A DNA stretch of 64,000 nucleotides from Prado023 sp963798745 (GCA_963798745.1 CAWCUF010000006.1:62001-126000), one strand, 5' to 3'; positions 16,596 to 24,911 are shown, counted from the first letter of the stretch. Numbers and translations are program-made. Notes: a model not told the origin generated them from the letters alone.

Positions 16596-18050
16596 TCAGA
16601 CCAGCACCGGCAGGTGCAGGCTCACCTCGGTGTGCTCGTCCACGCGGCCGATGGTCATCGTCCCCGCCAGCTCGTCGCGGACCAGCGTGTCGACGATGCG
16701 CAGGCCCAGCCGCGGTGAGACCGACACGTCGAAACCGGGCGGGAAGCCGGGGCCGGCGTCCTGCACCGCCACCCGCAGGCCCCCGCCGTCACGGTGGCTG
16801 CGCAGTTCCACGTCCCCGGCACCGTGCTCGACAGCGTTGGCCAGCAACTCCACCAGGGCCATGGACAACGCAGTGGCGCGCGGCGCGGGAACCTCACCGA
16901 AGGTCCCACTGCGCCGGATCTGACGCGGGCCCATGTCAGGCGCCGAGGTCTGGTGCACCATGGCCACCAACCGATCGGCGACTGCGTCGAAGGGCACCTC
17001 CTCGCTGCTGGCCTGCGCGAGCAGGTCGTGCACCACGGCGATCGCCCCGACGCGGCGCTCGGCCTCGGCCAGGGCCGCGGCCGCACCGGGTTCGGCCAGG
17101 CGGCGCGACTGCATTCGCAACAGCGCCGCCACCGTCTGCAGGTTGTTCTTGACACGGTGGTGGATCTCGCGGATGGTCGCGTCCTTGCTCAGCAGCGCGC
17201 GCTCGCGGCGGCGCAGCTCGGTGACGTCGCGCACGAGCACCAGGGCGCCCTGGTCAGCCGCCGACCGGAGCGGCAGGGCCCGCACGGTGACCGTGGCGGT
17301 CTCGGAGGCGAGTTCGACCTCGCCGGGGATCCGCCCACCACAGACCAGGGCCACATGCGCGTCCACCGCACCTCCCCGGCGCGCGATCCGGCCGCTGACC
17401 AGCCCCAGGTGGGCGCCCACGAGATCCCTGGACAGCCCCAGACGGCGGAACGCCGACGACGCGTTGGGGCTGGCGAACCCCACGACCCCAGCAGCGTCCA
17501 GTCGGATCAGACCGTCACCGACACGGGGCTCGGCCCCGGTGGAGTCGATGACCTCCGGGTAGGGGAACTCCCCGCTGCGGATCATCGTGAACACGTCGTC
17601 GGCGGCCCGCAGGTAGGAGCGCTCCAGGGTCCCGGTCGCCCGGGTCGCCGGGACCGCCGAGCGGGTCAGGGCGGCGATCCACGGTCCGTTCGGGCTCAGG
17701 CCCACGCCGACAGCCTCCCCCGCGGCGGGCAGCAGCGGATCGCTGCGCCTGGCCACCTGCCCCAGGCCCGGTGCTGACCAGGCCCGATCCAGCTCGGGGC
17801 GCCGGCCCCGGGCAGTGAAGGTGCCGACAAGGTCGTTGGGGTAGCGCGTAGCTGCGGTGGACGGCCGGATCTGGGCTGCGGCGACGTAGCCACCGGAGTT
17901 CCACACCGGCAGCCAGAGGATCAGGTCGGAGAACGCCAGGTCGGCCAGCAGGCCGAGGTCGCGCAACAGCAGCTCGCAGCGGGCGATCCCGGGACCCTCG
18001 AGGTCCGTGCGATCCCGGGCGATCTCCGCCAGCGTCCGCACCGCCACCAT
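16596..18050 (-). CDS. pdtaS: PdtaS-type sensor histidine kinase (GAF-PAS-HisKA_2)
   Basis: The 484-residue soluble kinase has no membrane segment. It has an N-terminal GAF-like domain (about 1-150), a PAS domain (about 175-280) ending VLVRDVTELRRRE, and a HisKA_2 dimerisation helix with the phosphorylated histidine, probably His298, in EIHHRVKNNLQTVAALL. The HATPase domain has ELLANAVEHGAGDVE and DAGPGFPPGFD. The order matches mycobacterial PdtaS, which phosphorylates the RNA-binding antiterminator PdtaR; that partner gene is not in the window. PdtaS in relatives senses copper, nitric oxide or c-di-GMP; which applies here is unknown. Confidence 0.88.
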   Translation of the reverse strand: MVAVRTLAEIARDRTDLEGPGIARCELLLRDLGLLADLAFSDLILWLPVWNSGGYVAAAQIRPSTAATRYPNDLVGTFTARGRRPELDRAWSAPGLGQVARRSDPLLPAAGEAVGVGLSPNGPWIAALTRSAVPATRATGTLERSYLRAADDVFTMIRSGEFPYPEVIDSTGAEPRVGDGLIRLDAAGVVGFASPNASSAFRRLGLSRDLVGAHLGLVSGRIARRGGAVDAHVALVCGGRIPGEVELASETATVTVRALPLRSAADQGALVLVRDVTELRRRERALLSKDATIREIHHRVKNNLQTVAALLRMQSRRLAEPGAAAALAEAERRVGAIAVVHDLLAQASSEEVPFDAVADRLVAMVHQTSAPDMGPRQIRRSGTFGEVPAPRATALSMALVELLANAVEHGAGDVELRSHRDGGGLRVAVQDAGPGFPPGFDVSVSPRLGLRIVDTLVRDELAGTMTIGRVDEHTEVSLHLPVLV

Positions 18051-18149
18051 CGCACCTGCCCTCTCCCGCGCCCCTGCGCTCCCGTGACCCGCACGGCTGC
18101 AAGGCTCTGCCCGCGGGCGCCCACCCTGCCACCTGAGACGCGCCAGTCG

Positions 18150-19199
18150 CTAGCGGGTCCGGGTCTCCTTGGTCAGCCCCCTGGGTGCATCGGGGTCGTA
18201 CCCGCGGGCCAGGGTCATCTCCAGGGCCAGCAGTTGCAGGGGGATGATGTCCACGACCGGGTGCAGCTCCTCGGCCAGCGCCCCGCAGCCCAGGTCGAAG
18301 CCGATCGTGCCCCGAGCCGTCGACTGCGGCCCGCCGAAGATGGCCACGTCCGCCCCCCGCTCGGCCAGCCGGTCGAGCACCGGGCGCATCGCATCCGCAC
18401 CGCGACCATCGGGGACGACGGCCAGCACCGGGTGGTGGTGGTCGATCATGGCCAACGGACCATGCAGCAGGTCCGCGCCGGAGAAGGCATGGGCGCCCAC
18501 GTAGGAGGTCTCCATGAGCTTGAGGGCGGCCTCGCGCGCTGTGGCGTAGCTGTAGCCACGGCCGGTGGTCACCAACCGGTCGGTGAAGCGGTACCGGGAG
18601 GCCAGCTCAGCCACCTCGCTCCGCCGGCCGGCCAGGGACGCAGCGGCGTCCGGCACCGCGTGCGCGGCAGCGCCGTCGTGACCGAGCATGCCCTCGATGA
18701 TCAGCCAGAGCGAGAGCAGCTGCGCCGAGTAGGACTTGGTCGCCACGACGGCCAGCTCGGGTCCGGCCAGGACGTCGAAGTGGAACTCCGCCGCCCTGGC
18801 CAACTCGCTGGCGGGGCTGTTGGTCAGCGCCAGCGTCGTCGCCCCACCGGCGCGGGCCGTGGTCACGGTCTGGAGCAGGTCCGGGGAGGTGCCGCTCTGG
18901 CTGACCGTGAGCAGCAGCACGTCCGAGAGCTCAGGACGCGCGCCGTAGGCGGTGATCGTCGAGGGTGAGGCCAGCCCTGCGGGCAGGCCGAGGTACACCT
19001 CGATGAGGTACTTGGCGTACAGGGCGGCATGGTCGCTGGTCCCGCGCGCGGCCAGTAGCACGAACCGCGGATCCCGGGACATGATCGTGGCAGCGAGCTG
19101 CCTGGCCGTGGCCATGGGGGCGGGATCGAGCAGGCGGGCCAGGGCCTCGGGCTGCTCGTCGATCTCGGCAGCCATGCGGGCGCCGCGCTGGTCGGTCAT
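18150..19199 (-). CDS. SIS-domain sugar-phosphate isomerase/aminotransferase-like protein (GlmS isomerase half)
   Basis: The 349-residue protein has two SIS domains and no glutaminase domain, so it resembles the isomerase half of glucosamine-6-phosphate synthase or AgaS/FrlB deglycases. Motifs include AARGTSDHAALYAKYLIE, TVSQSGTSPDLLQ, TNSPASELA and KSYSAQLL, and later TTGRGYSYATAREAALKLMET with the GADLLHGPLAMID box. It probably acts on an amino-sugar phosphate in the cytoplasm. I chose ATG 19199 because GAGG precedes it; a GTG at 19223 is possible. It stands alone on the minus strand. Confidence 0.85.
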   Translation of the reverse strand: MTDQRGARMAAEIDEQPEALARLLDPAPMATARQLAATIMSRDPRFVLLAARGTSDHAALYAKYLIEVYLGLPAGLASPSTITAYGARPELSDVLLLTVSQSGTSPDLLQTVTTARAGGATTLALTNSPASELARAAEFHFDVLAGPELAVVATKSYSAQLLSLWLIIEGMLGHDGAAAHAVPDAAASLAGRRSEVAELASRYRFTDRLVTTGRGYSYATAREAALKLMETSYVGAHAFSGADLLHGPLAMIDHHHPVLAVVPDGRGADAMRPVLDRLAERGADVAIFGGPQSTARGTIGFDLGCGALAEELHPVVDIIPLQLLALEMTLARGYDPDAPRGLTKETRTR

Positions 19200-19315
19200 C
19201 GGACCTCGCTCGTCGGGGTCCACTCACTGTAGCGGTCACGCCGGACACGCGGCGGGCCGCCGGCGACAGGCGGGCGGCCGGTGCCCTCGCCCCAGTCTCT
19301 GGCGCCACTACCCGG

Positions 19316-19764
19316 TCAGAGGACCCGGGAGCGCAGGATCCGCACGCGGGACACGTCGCTGCGGGCAGGTGCCAGCGCCGGCGTCGACGTGCTGGTCACC
19401 TTCGTCGCATTCGCTCCGAGGTAGATGTCCAGCGGGGCCCCGCCCTGTGACCTTGCCCGTGCTCGGGTCGCGCAGGACCTGCCAGGCGGTCACCACGACG
19501 CGTCCGGCACAGCCGGCCCTGAAGTTGATCCCGTCGATGAAGCCGCCGTTGACGAACCGGAACGTCAGACGCTGGCCGGCAGGGTGGCGCGCTTCGTCCA
19601 GCAGGTGTTGCGGAAGGCGTTGGGGTTGGGGGCCGAGGTGCTCGCCACCGCCTGTGCGGGTGCGGCACCGGCAGTGGGCACGGCCAGCGCGGGGGCGGCC
19701 AGCACACTCGATGCGACCAGCGCGCCGACCAGGGTGGTGGTGACGAAGCGGGTGGTACCTCCTG
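19316..19764 (-). pseudogene. Frameshifted secreted-protein gene lacking a start codon
   Basis: Three pieces of one reading can be assembled. An AGGAGG (about 19758-19763) is followed by a signal-peptide-like stretch (RFVTTTLVGALVASSVLAAPALA) in one frame, but no ATG, GTG or TTG is present. Around 19580 the sense moves to a second frame (RLTFRFVNGGFIDGINF, then GRVVVTAWQVLRDPSTGKV). Near 19440 it returns to the first frame (LDIYLGANATKVTSTSTPA), ending RVRILRSRVL at stop 19316. The two shifts compensate. It is either a decaying gene for a small exported protein or a cluster of sequencing indels. Function unknown. Confidence 0.65.
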
Positions 19765-19802
19765 GCGGGTAGTCGGGGCTGGTAGGTCTGGGCGCGTCCC
19801 GG

Positions 19803-19873
19803 GGAATCCGCTCCCGTTCGTCCGATCCGCTCCCCGAATTCCGGGAGCGGATCGGCGAAAGGGGAGCGGATCC
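19803..19873. repeat. Nested inverted repeat built from four GATCCGCTCCC-like boxes
   Basis: The inner pair CGATCCGCTCCC (19823-19834) and GGGAGCGGATCG (19843-19854) is a perfect 12-base inverted repeat around an eight-base loop. An outer pair, GGAATCCGCTCCC (19803-19815) and GGGAGCGGATCC (19862-19873), repeats the same word with one extra A. It sits between the thioesterase gene and the pseudogene on the minus strand and could be a terminator, an operator array or a dispersed palindrome. Confidence 0.7.
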
Positions 19874-19966
19874 AGTCGGCCGACCCTGGGGGCCCGGTCC
19901 CCTGCTTCATGGATGTAGCAGGTGCCGCGCCGGATCCATGACACAGGCAGGCCGCGGTGCGCCCGG

Positions 19967-20350
19967 TCAGAGCCGCGAGAGGAACGCCGCGCGGTCGACG
20001 ACGGCGCGCAGCACGTGGCCGCTGGCGATCACCACCGGCTCGGCCTGGGTCGACTCCTCCGGTGCGGGCAGTTCACGGGCCAGCACATCGAAGGCCAACC
20101 CCCGATCCTGCTCCCGCACCTCGGTGACCTCGACGGCCACCAGGGCACCCACGCCCGACGCGCGCCGGTGGCGCAGGGACACCTCGACCCCGACGGTCGT
20201 GCTGCTCGAGTCGACGAGGTCAGCGGCGGCCATGACCGTGGCTGCCTCCAACCAGGCGAGCAGCCGCGGAGTGGCCAGCACCGGCACGTCCCCGCTGCCC
20301 AAGGCGATCGCGGTGTCGTCGTCGGTCACGGTGAAGCGCAGTTCGGTCAC
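19967..20350 (-). CDS. Hotdog-fold thioesterase-like protein (FlK-like)
   Basis: The 127-residue hotdog-fold protein aligns with the fluoroacetyl-CoA thioesterase FlK family. Glu36 in ATPRLLAWLEAATV corresponds to the FlK glutamate helix, and the histidine in SLRHRRASGVG to the FlK catalytic histidine. The strand pattern VALVAVEVTEVREQDRGLAFDVLARE and the final GHVLRAVVDRAAFLSRL follow the family. The start is GTG 20350. Family members hydrolyse small acyl-CoAs; fluoroacetate resistance is not implied. It is 38 bases downstream of the PilT-like gene on the same strand. Confidence 0.7.
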   Translation of the reverse strand: MTELRFTVTDDDTAIALGSGDVPVLATPRLLAWLEAATVMAAADLVDSSSTTVGVEVSLRHRRASGVGALVAVEVTEVREQDRGLAFDVLARELPAPEESTQAEPVVIASGHVLRAVVDRAAFLSRL

Positions 20351-20388
20351 GCCCGCCAGCGTAGGCCTCGGGCGGTGCCCCTCCCAGG

Positions 20389-21531
20389 TCAGGACACCAG
20401 GCCCAGCCTGCGCAACTCGACCATCAGGTCATGGGGGTTGCTGGAGGCGGCCAGTGCGGCATCGAGGCTGACGGTGCCTTCCCGGTACAGCCCGGTCAGG
20501 TGCTGGTCGAAGGTCTGCATGCCGTAGTAGCCTCCCTCGGCGACCAGGGAGCCGAGCAGCGAGGTCTTGGCCGGGTCGGCGATCGCGTCGGCCACCCGCC
20601 CGGTGTTTACGCACACCTCCATGACCACCGCGCGGCCGCGGCCGTCGGCACGCAGCACGAGTCGCTGGCACAGGATCCCGCGCAGGGCGCCGGCCAGCGA
20701 GAACCGCACCTGTTGCTGCTCGTGCGGCGGGAAGAAGTCGATGATCCGCGCGACCGTCTCCTGGGCGTCCACCGTGTGCAGGGTGGACATGACCAGGTGC
20801 CCGGTCTCGGCGGCGGTGATCGCGGCCTTGACCGTCTCCAGGTCGCGCATCTCGCCGACCATGATGACGTCGGGGTCCTGTCGCATGGCACCGCGCATCG
20901 CGGTGGCGAAGTCGTCGGTGTCGACGTGCACCTCGCGCTGGCTGATCATCCCGAGCTTGTCGAAGTGCACGATCTCGATCGGGTCCTCGATCGTGACGAT
21001 GTTGACCTCGCGGTTGCGGTTGACGTGGTCGATCATCCCCGCCAGGGTCGTGGACTTGCCTGACCCGGTGGGGCCGGTGACCAGGACCAGGCCGCGGGGC
21101 TCGGTGGCCAGCGCGGAGACCACCGCGGGCAGGCCGAGCTTCTCCAGCGGTTCGGCGCCGATCGCCACCCTCCGGAAGACCATCCCCGCCGAACCGCGCT
21201 GGCGGAACGCGTTGACCCGGAACCGGCCCAGGCCCTCGATGGCGTAGGCGAAGTCGGCCTCACAGGTGCGCTCGAAGAACTCCACCAGGTCCGAGCGCAA
21301 CACCTGGCGGACCATGTGCTCGGTGTCGTGCGCGCTGAGCTCGGGTGCCTGCAGCTTGCGCAGCCGGCCGTCGATGCGCACCCTTGGCGGTGAGCCGACC
21401 TTGATGTGCAGGTCCGAGCCCCCCGACTCGACCAACGCCCGCAGGTAGGGCTCGACGGACCGCGCAGCAGGGGAGCTGCTCGATCGCTCCGGCATCCCGA
21501 AGGACACCGAACCCACGGATGTAAGGCTCAC
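20389..21531 (-). CDS. PilT/type IV pilus twitching-motility-type ATPase
   Basis: The roughly 380-residue secretion-type ATPase has the PilT order: N-terminal domain with SGGSDLHIKVGSPPRVRIDGRL, Walker A GPTGSGKSTT, Asp box TIEDPIEIVH, Walker B (RGAMRQDPDVIMVGEMRD) and His box TAAETGHLVMSTLHT. The AIRNLI retraction signature of true PilT is not seen in its usual place. No other pilus gene is nearby, so its partner machinery must lie elsewhere or be absent. I chose GTG 21531; ATG 21495 is also possible, because the first 25 residues are not conserved. Confidence 0.82.
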   Translation of the reverse strand: MSLTSVGSVSFGMPERSSSSPAARSVEPYLRALVESGGSDLHIKVGSPPRVRIDGRLRKLQAPELSAHDTEHMVRQVLRSDLVEFFERTCEADFAYAIEGLGRFRVNAFRQRGSAGMVFRRVAIGAEPLEKLGLPAVVSALATEPRGLVLVTGPTGSGKSTTLAGMIDHVNRNREVNIVTIEDPIEIVHFDKLGMISQREVHVDTDDFATAMRGAMRQDPDVIMVGEMRDLETVKAAITAAETGHLVMSTLHTVDAQETVARIIDFFPPHEQQQVRFSLAGALRGILCQRLVLRADGRGRAVVMEVCVNTGRVADAIADPAKTSLLGSLVAEGGYYGMQTFDQHLTGLYREGTVSLDAALAASSNPHDLMVELRRLGLVS

Positions 21532-21626
21532 GTCCGTCTCTTCGACCGCACCGGTGCAGTTCTTGACCTGTGCCCCGAACGGAGCAGCGGCCGGACCGGC
21601 CACGCGGTCAGCTGGGTCGCACACGG

Positions 21627-21679
21627 CATCGAGGAGGGGCCTGGGGCCCTCCTCGATGGCGGGCGCGCAGACGCGCCCG
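21627..21679 (-). terminator. Tandem terminator hairpins after the bL37 gene
   Basis: Read on the minus strand, an eight-base stem (21660-21667 with 21672-21679) is followed by a perfect 12-base stem (21627-21638 with 21647-21658, eight-base loop). They begin 21 bases after the bL37 stop and separate it from the PilT-like gene. Confidence 0.65.
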
Positions 21680-21699
21680 GTGGTGCTGCGGTGCTGCGA

Positions 21700-21774
21700 T
21701 CAGGCGTTCGGACGGCGGCCGTGGTTGGCCCCGTTGCCCTTGCGGGCGCGACGCTTGCGGGCGCGCTTGCTCAT
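21700..21774 (-). CDS. 50S ribosomal protein bL37 (24 residues)
   Basis: This tiny ORF, shorter than normal gene-calling cut-offs, encodes MSKRARKRRARKGNGANHGR followed by RPNA. The Lys/Arg-rich start and NHG-[KR]-RPN-x ending are those of the actinobacterial large-subunit protein bL37 found in mycobacterial ribosome structures. A strong GGAGGAG lies six bases before the ATG, and two terminator hairpins follow, so it looks like a self-contained transcription unit. It would bind 23S rRNA. Assignment rests on the short sequence match and the clean gene signals. Confidence 0.82.
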   Translation of the reverse strand: MSKRARKRRARKGNGANHGRRPNA

Positions 21775-21888
21775 GACAGACTCCTCCGGTCCGGGAAGGC
21801 CCCATGGTGGCACACCCGCGCGAGGCGCACGAAATCCAGCCCGCGCTTCCCGGGGCCGCCCTCGCGTGCCGGTGCCGCCGACATCGGC

Positions 21889-22344
21889 CTACGGCCTCAC
21901 GGGCGGATCCGGGGTGTGCTCGTCGATCAGTGCAGCGATGCCGGGGGCGGCGGCTTCCACATAGCCGCGCGCGGTGCCACGCACTCGTTGGTAGGCCCGC
22001 CGCAGGGTCGCCTGGCTGGACTGGGCTGCCCGCGCGTCGGTGATCGTCAGCAGGGCCTGGGCCATCGCTGCGCGCTGTTCCACCAGGATCTCGCCCAGCG
22101 GTCGACCCGTTGCCAGGCTCTGCTGGTAGAACGGGTCCAACCGATCAGCGAACGGGTCCAACAGCCCATCGACGGCGCTGCCCACCATCCCGGGACGCAC
22201 CCCGGTGAGGACCCGGTAGGCAGAGCGGATGGCCAGTCCGGAGAATCCGCCCGTCCGGGCGACCTCCTGGTCGAGCAGCGCGAGGGCGTCCTGGACGACC
22301 GCGGGGCGTACGTCTGCGCTGGTCAGGTACGCGGCCAACTCCAT
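21889..22344 (-). CDS. DUF6918 family protein
   Basis: The 151-residue cytoplasmic, mostly helical protein has the features I associate with DUF6918: RPAVVQDALALLDQEVARTGGFSGLAIRSAYRVLTGVRPGMV, then a central DPFADRLDPF and a C-terminal TDARAAQSSQATLRRAYQR. ATG 22344 is preceded by AGGA at about seven bases; an in-frame ATG at 22392, just after the rsrA stop, is an alternative. It follows rsrA on the same strand and may be part of the sigR-rsrA transcript. Function unknown; no catalytic residues stand out. Confidence 0.75.
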   Translation of the reverse strand: MELAAYLTSADVRPAVVQDALALLDQEVARTGGFSGLAIRSAYRVLTGVRPGMVGSAVDGLLDPFADRLDPFYQQSLATGRPLGEILVEQRAAMAQALLTITDARAAQSSQATLRRAYQRVRGTARGYVEAAAPGIAALIDEHTPDPPVRP

Positions 22345-22394
22345 GGGCTCATCCTGCCCGGGCACATCGCCGGCGTGCGGGTCGACCCGCATGA

Positions 22395-22664
22395 TCAGTC
22401 CGTCGGGAGGACCTGCACCCGGACGCTGACGATCTGCGCATGCAGCCTGGCGCGCAACTGGGCGGGGGCGACCTGGCAGCACGAGCGGGCGACCACGGCC
22501 TTGACGATGCGTTCCACGTCGAACTCCGCCAGGCACGGCCCGCACTCCTGCAGGTGCGCGGCGATCCGGTCGTGATCCAGCTCGCCGATCTCGCCGTCGA
22601 GGAACTCGTAGAGGTGGTCCAGGGCCTCACCGCAGTCGAGGTCGTGGGGATTGCCGCAACTCAT
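22395..22664 (-). CDS. rsrA: Zinc-binding redox-responsive anti-sigma factor (RsrA)
   Basis: The 89-residue ZAS-family protein sequesters SigR under reducing conditions and releases it when thiol oxidation forms a disulfide. Cys11, His37, Cys41 and Cys44 (motif HLQECGPC) match the zinc and redox residues of Streptomyces RsrA at the same positions; Cys3 is also conserved. It overlaps the sigR stop by ATGA, so the two are made together. Two further cysteines (SCCQ, about 61-62) are present. The partner is the SigR gene immediately upstream. Confidence 0.93.
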   Translation of the reverse strand: MSCGNPHDLDCGEALDHLYEFLDGEIGELDHDRIAAHLQECGPCLAEFDVERIVKAVVARSCCQVAPAQLRARLHAQIVSVRVQVLPTD

Positions 22665-23344
22665 GAGCCGTCCCCCCCGGGTGCGATGCGGATCAGGCCA
22701 CGTTCCAGGGCGTAGTCGGCCAACTGCGCGCGGAGCAGCTTGCGCCCTCGATGCAGGCGCGACATCACGGTGCCCACCGGGGTGCCCATGATCTCGGCGA
22801 TCTCCTTGTAGGCGAACCCCTCGACGTCGGCGTAGTAGACGGCCATCCGGAAGTCCTCGGGCAGGTCGGCAAGGGCGGCCGTCACGTCGGTGTCGGGCAG
22901 GCGGTCCAGGGCCTCGGCCTCCGCGGAGCGCAGCCCGCCGGACAGGTGTCCCTCAGCGCGGGCCATCTGCCAGTCCTCGACCTCGTCGGTCGCGGCACGC
23001 TTGGGCTCGCGCTGCTTCTTGCGGTAGGTGTTGATGAACGTGTTGTTCAGGATCCGGTACAGCCAGGCCCGCAGGTTCGTGCCGTCGGTGTACTGGTGGA
23101 ACGAGGCGAAGGCCTTGAGGAACGTCTCCTGCACCAGGTCCTCGGCCTCGCCGGGGTTGCGCGTGAGCTTGAGGGCCGCGCTGTACAGCGCGTCCAGGTG
23201 CGGGAGGGCGTCGCGCTCGAACCGGGCCGAGCGCGCTGCGTCGGTCTCGGGGAGTGGTTCGGGCGCGCTCATGACACCCGAGCCTACCGGCATCCCCGTG
23301 GCGGCCCCGCCGAGGCGGGGATCGTCGTACACGCGCACCAGCAC
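22661..23344 (-). CDS. sigR: ECF sigma factor SigR (thiol-oxidative stress)
   Basis: This ECF sigma factor directs disulfide-stress genes. Region 2 is YSAALKLTRNPGEAEDLVQETFLKAFASFHQYTDGTNLRAWLYRILNNTFINTYRKKQRE; region 4 is LADLPEDFRMAVYYADVEGFAYKEIAEIMGTPVGTVMSRLHRGRKLLR. GTG 23344 is favoured (227 residues) because AGGAGG precedes it at five bases and the sigma-R promoter lies just upstream. ATG 23272 would give the usual 203-residue protein and may be used too. Streptomyces SigR likewise has a longer, unstable isoform from its autoregulated promoter. The stop overlaps rsrA. Confidence 0.92.
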   Translation of the reverse strand: MLVRVYDDPRLGGAATGMPVGSGVMSAPEPLPETDAARSARFERDALPHLDALYSAALKLTRNPGEAEDLVQETFLKAFASFHQYTDGTNLRAWLYRILNNTFINTYRKKQREPKRAATDEVEDWQMARAEGHLSGGLRSAEAEALDRLPDTDVTAALADLPEDFRMAVYYADVEGFAYKEIAEIMGTPVGTVMSRLHRGRKLLRAQLADYALERGLIRIAPGGDGS

Positions 23345-23370
23345 CGGCGCCTCCTGTCGTTGCCAGCCTC

Positions 23371-23396
23371 AACGCGCACACCCCGACGGCCATTCC
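23371..23396 (-). promoter_or_regulatory. Sigma-R autoregulatory promoter (GGAAT-N18-GTT)
   Basis: On the minus strand GGAAT (23396-23392) and GTT (23373-23371) are separated by exactly 18 bases, the Streptomyces SigR consensus. The expected transcript start is about 20 bases before the GTG 23344 start, with the AGGAGG inside that leader. Confidence 0.8.
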
Positions 23397-23450
23397 CGAG
23401 CCCGGACCCGGGGAGGCGCCGGGGTCGATGGCCGCCGCGCTGGCTGGTGG

Positions 23451-24911
23451 TCAGTCCCGGCGGATGAGCGCGGCGAACATCCCATCGGTGTCGTGCTCCG
23501 CGGGCCACAACCGCAGGTACGGCCCCGCCAGGGCGCCGACCGGCAGGTCCAGCCCGGCCACCTCGCCCAGGGGCACCACAGTGCCCCCGAAGCGCCCCGC
23601 GGTGGCCACCACGGCCTCGGTCTCGGCCAGGTGCGGCGAGCAGGTGACGTAGAGCACCAGTCCGCCGGGCCGCAGCACGGACAGCGCCCGGGCCAGCAGC
23701 CGCCGCTGCAACTCGGTGAGCTCGGCCAGGTCCTCGGCGCGGCGCCGCCACCGCGCCTCGGGCCGCCGACGCAGCGCGCCCAGTCCGGTGCACGGCGCGT
23801 CGAGCAGGACCCGGTCATAGCCGGTGCCGATGTCCTGCGTGGTGGCATCGGCCACCAGCACCTCGTGCCGGCCCTGGATCGGGCGCAGGGAGGCGCGCAC
23901 CAGGTCCGCGCGATGCCGGTGCAGTTCCACGGCGGTCAGCGTGCCCTCCCGGGCCACGACCTGACCGGCCAGCAGGGCGGCCTTGCCCCCGGGGCCGGCG
24001 CACATGTCCAGCCATCGGGTGTCCGAGCCCTCGAGCGGCGCGTCGGCCAGCGCGAGGGCCACGACCTGGCTGCCCTCGTCCTGCACCCCGGCGGCCCCGG
24101 TGGCCACCTCCGGGATCGACCCCGGGTTGATCGCGGCCACCCGCACGGCCAGGCGGGACAGCTCCCCCGGACGGCTGTGCACGCCGGCCGCCTGCAACCG
24201 GGCGAGCAGGTCGTCGCGACCCAGGGTGCGCGCCACGAGAGTGACGGCCCCCGCAGCGTTGTCGGCCTCGAGCTCCCGGGCGGTGTCGACCCAGGTGCGC
24301 TGCGGGTGCGACGCCGCCAACGCGTCGTGCAGGGCGCTGACGATCCAGGCCGGGTGCGAATGAGCCACCGACAGGTAACCGACGGGATCGGTGGCCTGGT
24401 CCGGGATCGTGCCGTCGGCGACGAGCTGCTCGAGCCACTGCTGGGCCGATCCGCCCCGGGCGACCCGGCGCAGCACCGCGTTGGCCAGTCCGGCCGCGCC
24501 CTGGTTGACGGCCATCCGGACCAGCTCCACGGTCTCGGCCACCGCGGCGTGGTCCCCGACCCGCATCTCGTGGAGCTGGTGGACGCCCAGGCGCAGGGCG
24601 TTGAGCAGCTCGGGCTGCAGGCCGTCCAGGCCGCGATCGACGCAGGCGGCCAGGACCACGTCGTGCCGCCCGCGCCAGCGCAGGGTGCCGTAGCCGAGCT
24701 CGGTGGCGAACCCGGCATCCCGCCCGCCGAGCTGGTGATGAGCCAGGATCCGCGGCCACGCGATGTTGGCGTAGGCACCGTCGAGCTCGACGTCGCGCAG
24801 CAGGTCCAGCGCGGCCAGCCGGGCCAGGTCCACCCGACCGGCCGGGCGCGCCGGGGCGCCAGTGCGACGGGTGCCGCCGGGCCGCCGTTCCGGGGGCCGC
24901 GCGTCAGCCAC
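23451..24911 (-). CDS. rsmB: 16S rRNA m5C967 methyltransferase RsmB (Fmu)
   Basis: The 486-residue protein has an N-terminal NusB-like RNA-binding domain (about 45-190: YANIAWPRIL, LRLGVHQLHEM, VNQGAAGLANAVLRR) and a C-terminal SAM-dependent methyltransferase domain. The latter has the SAM site DMCAGPGGKAALLA, the catalytic motif LLDAPCTGLGALRRRPEARWR, and the second cysteine in YVTCSPHLAETE. It methylates a cytosine of 16S rRNA. GTG 24911 overlaps the fmt stop by eight bases. Gene order priA-def-fmt-rsmB is conserved among actinobacteria. Confidence 0.93.
   Translation of the reverse strand: MADARPPERRPGGTRRTGAPARPAGRVDLARLAALDLLRDVELDGAYANIAWPRILAHHQLGGRDAGFATELGYGTLRWRGRHDVVLAACVDRGLDGLQPELLNALRLGVHQLHEMRVGDHAAVAETVELVRMAVNQGAAGLANAVLRRVARGGSAQQWLEQLVADGTIPDQATDPVGYLSVAHSHPAWIVSALHDALAASHPQRTWVDTARELEADNAAGAVTLVARTLGRDDLLARLQAAGVHSRPGELSRLAVRVAAINPGSIPEVATGAAGVQDEGSQVVALALADAPLEGSDTRWLDMCAGPGGKAALLAGQVVAREGTLTAVELHRHRADLVRASLRPIQGRHEVLVADATTQDIGTGYDRVLLDAPCTGLGALRRRPEARWRRRAEDLAELTELQRRLLARALSVLRPGGLVLYVTCSPHLAETEAVVATAGRFGGTVVPLGEVAGLDLPVGALAGPYLRLWPAEHDTDGMFAALIRRD

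Noticed and set aside
23305..23320. Hairpin in the sigR leader as an RNA thermometer or attenuator
   Set aside because: It is a simple six-base GC stem located within the extended sigR coding sequence; nothing else supports a regulatory role.
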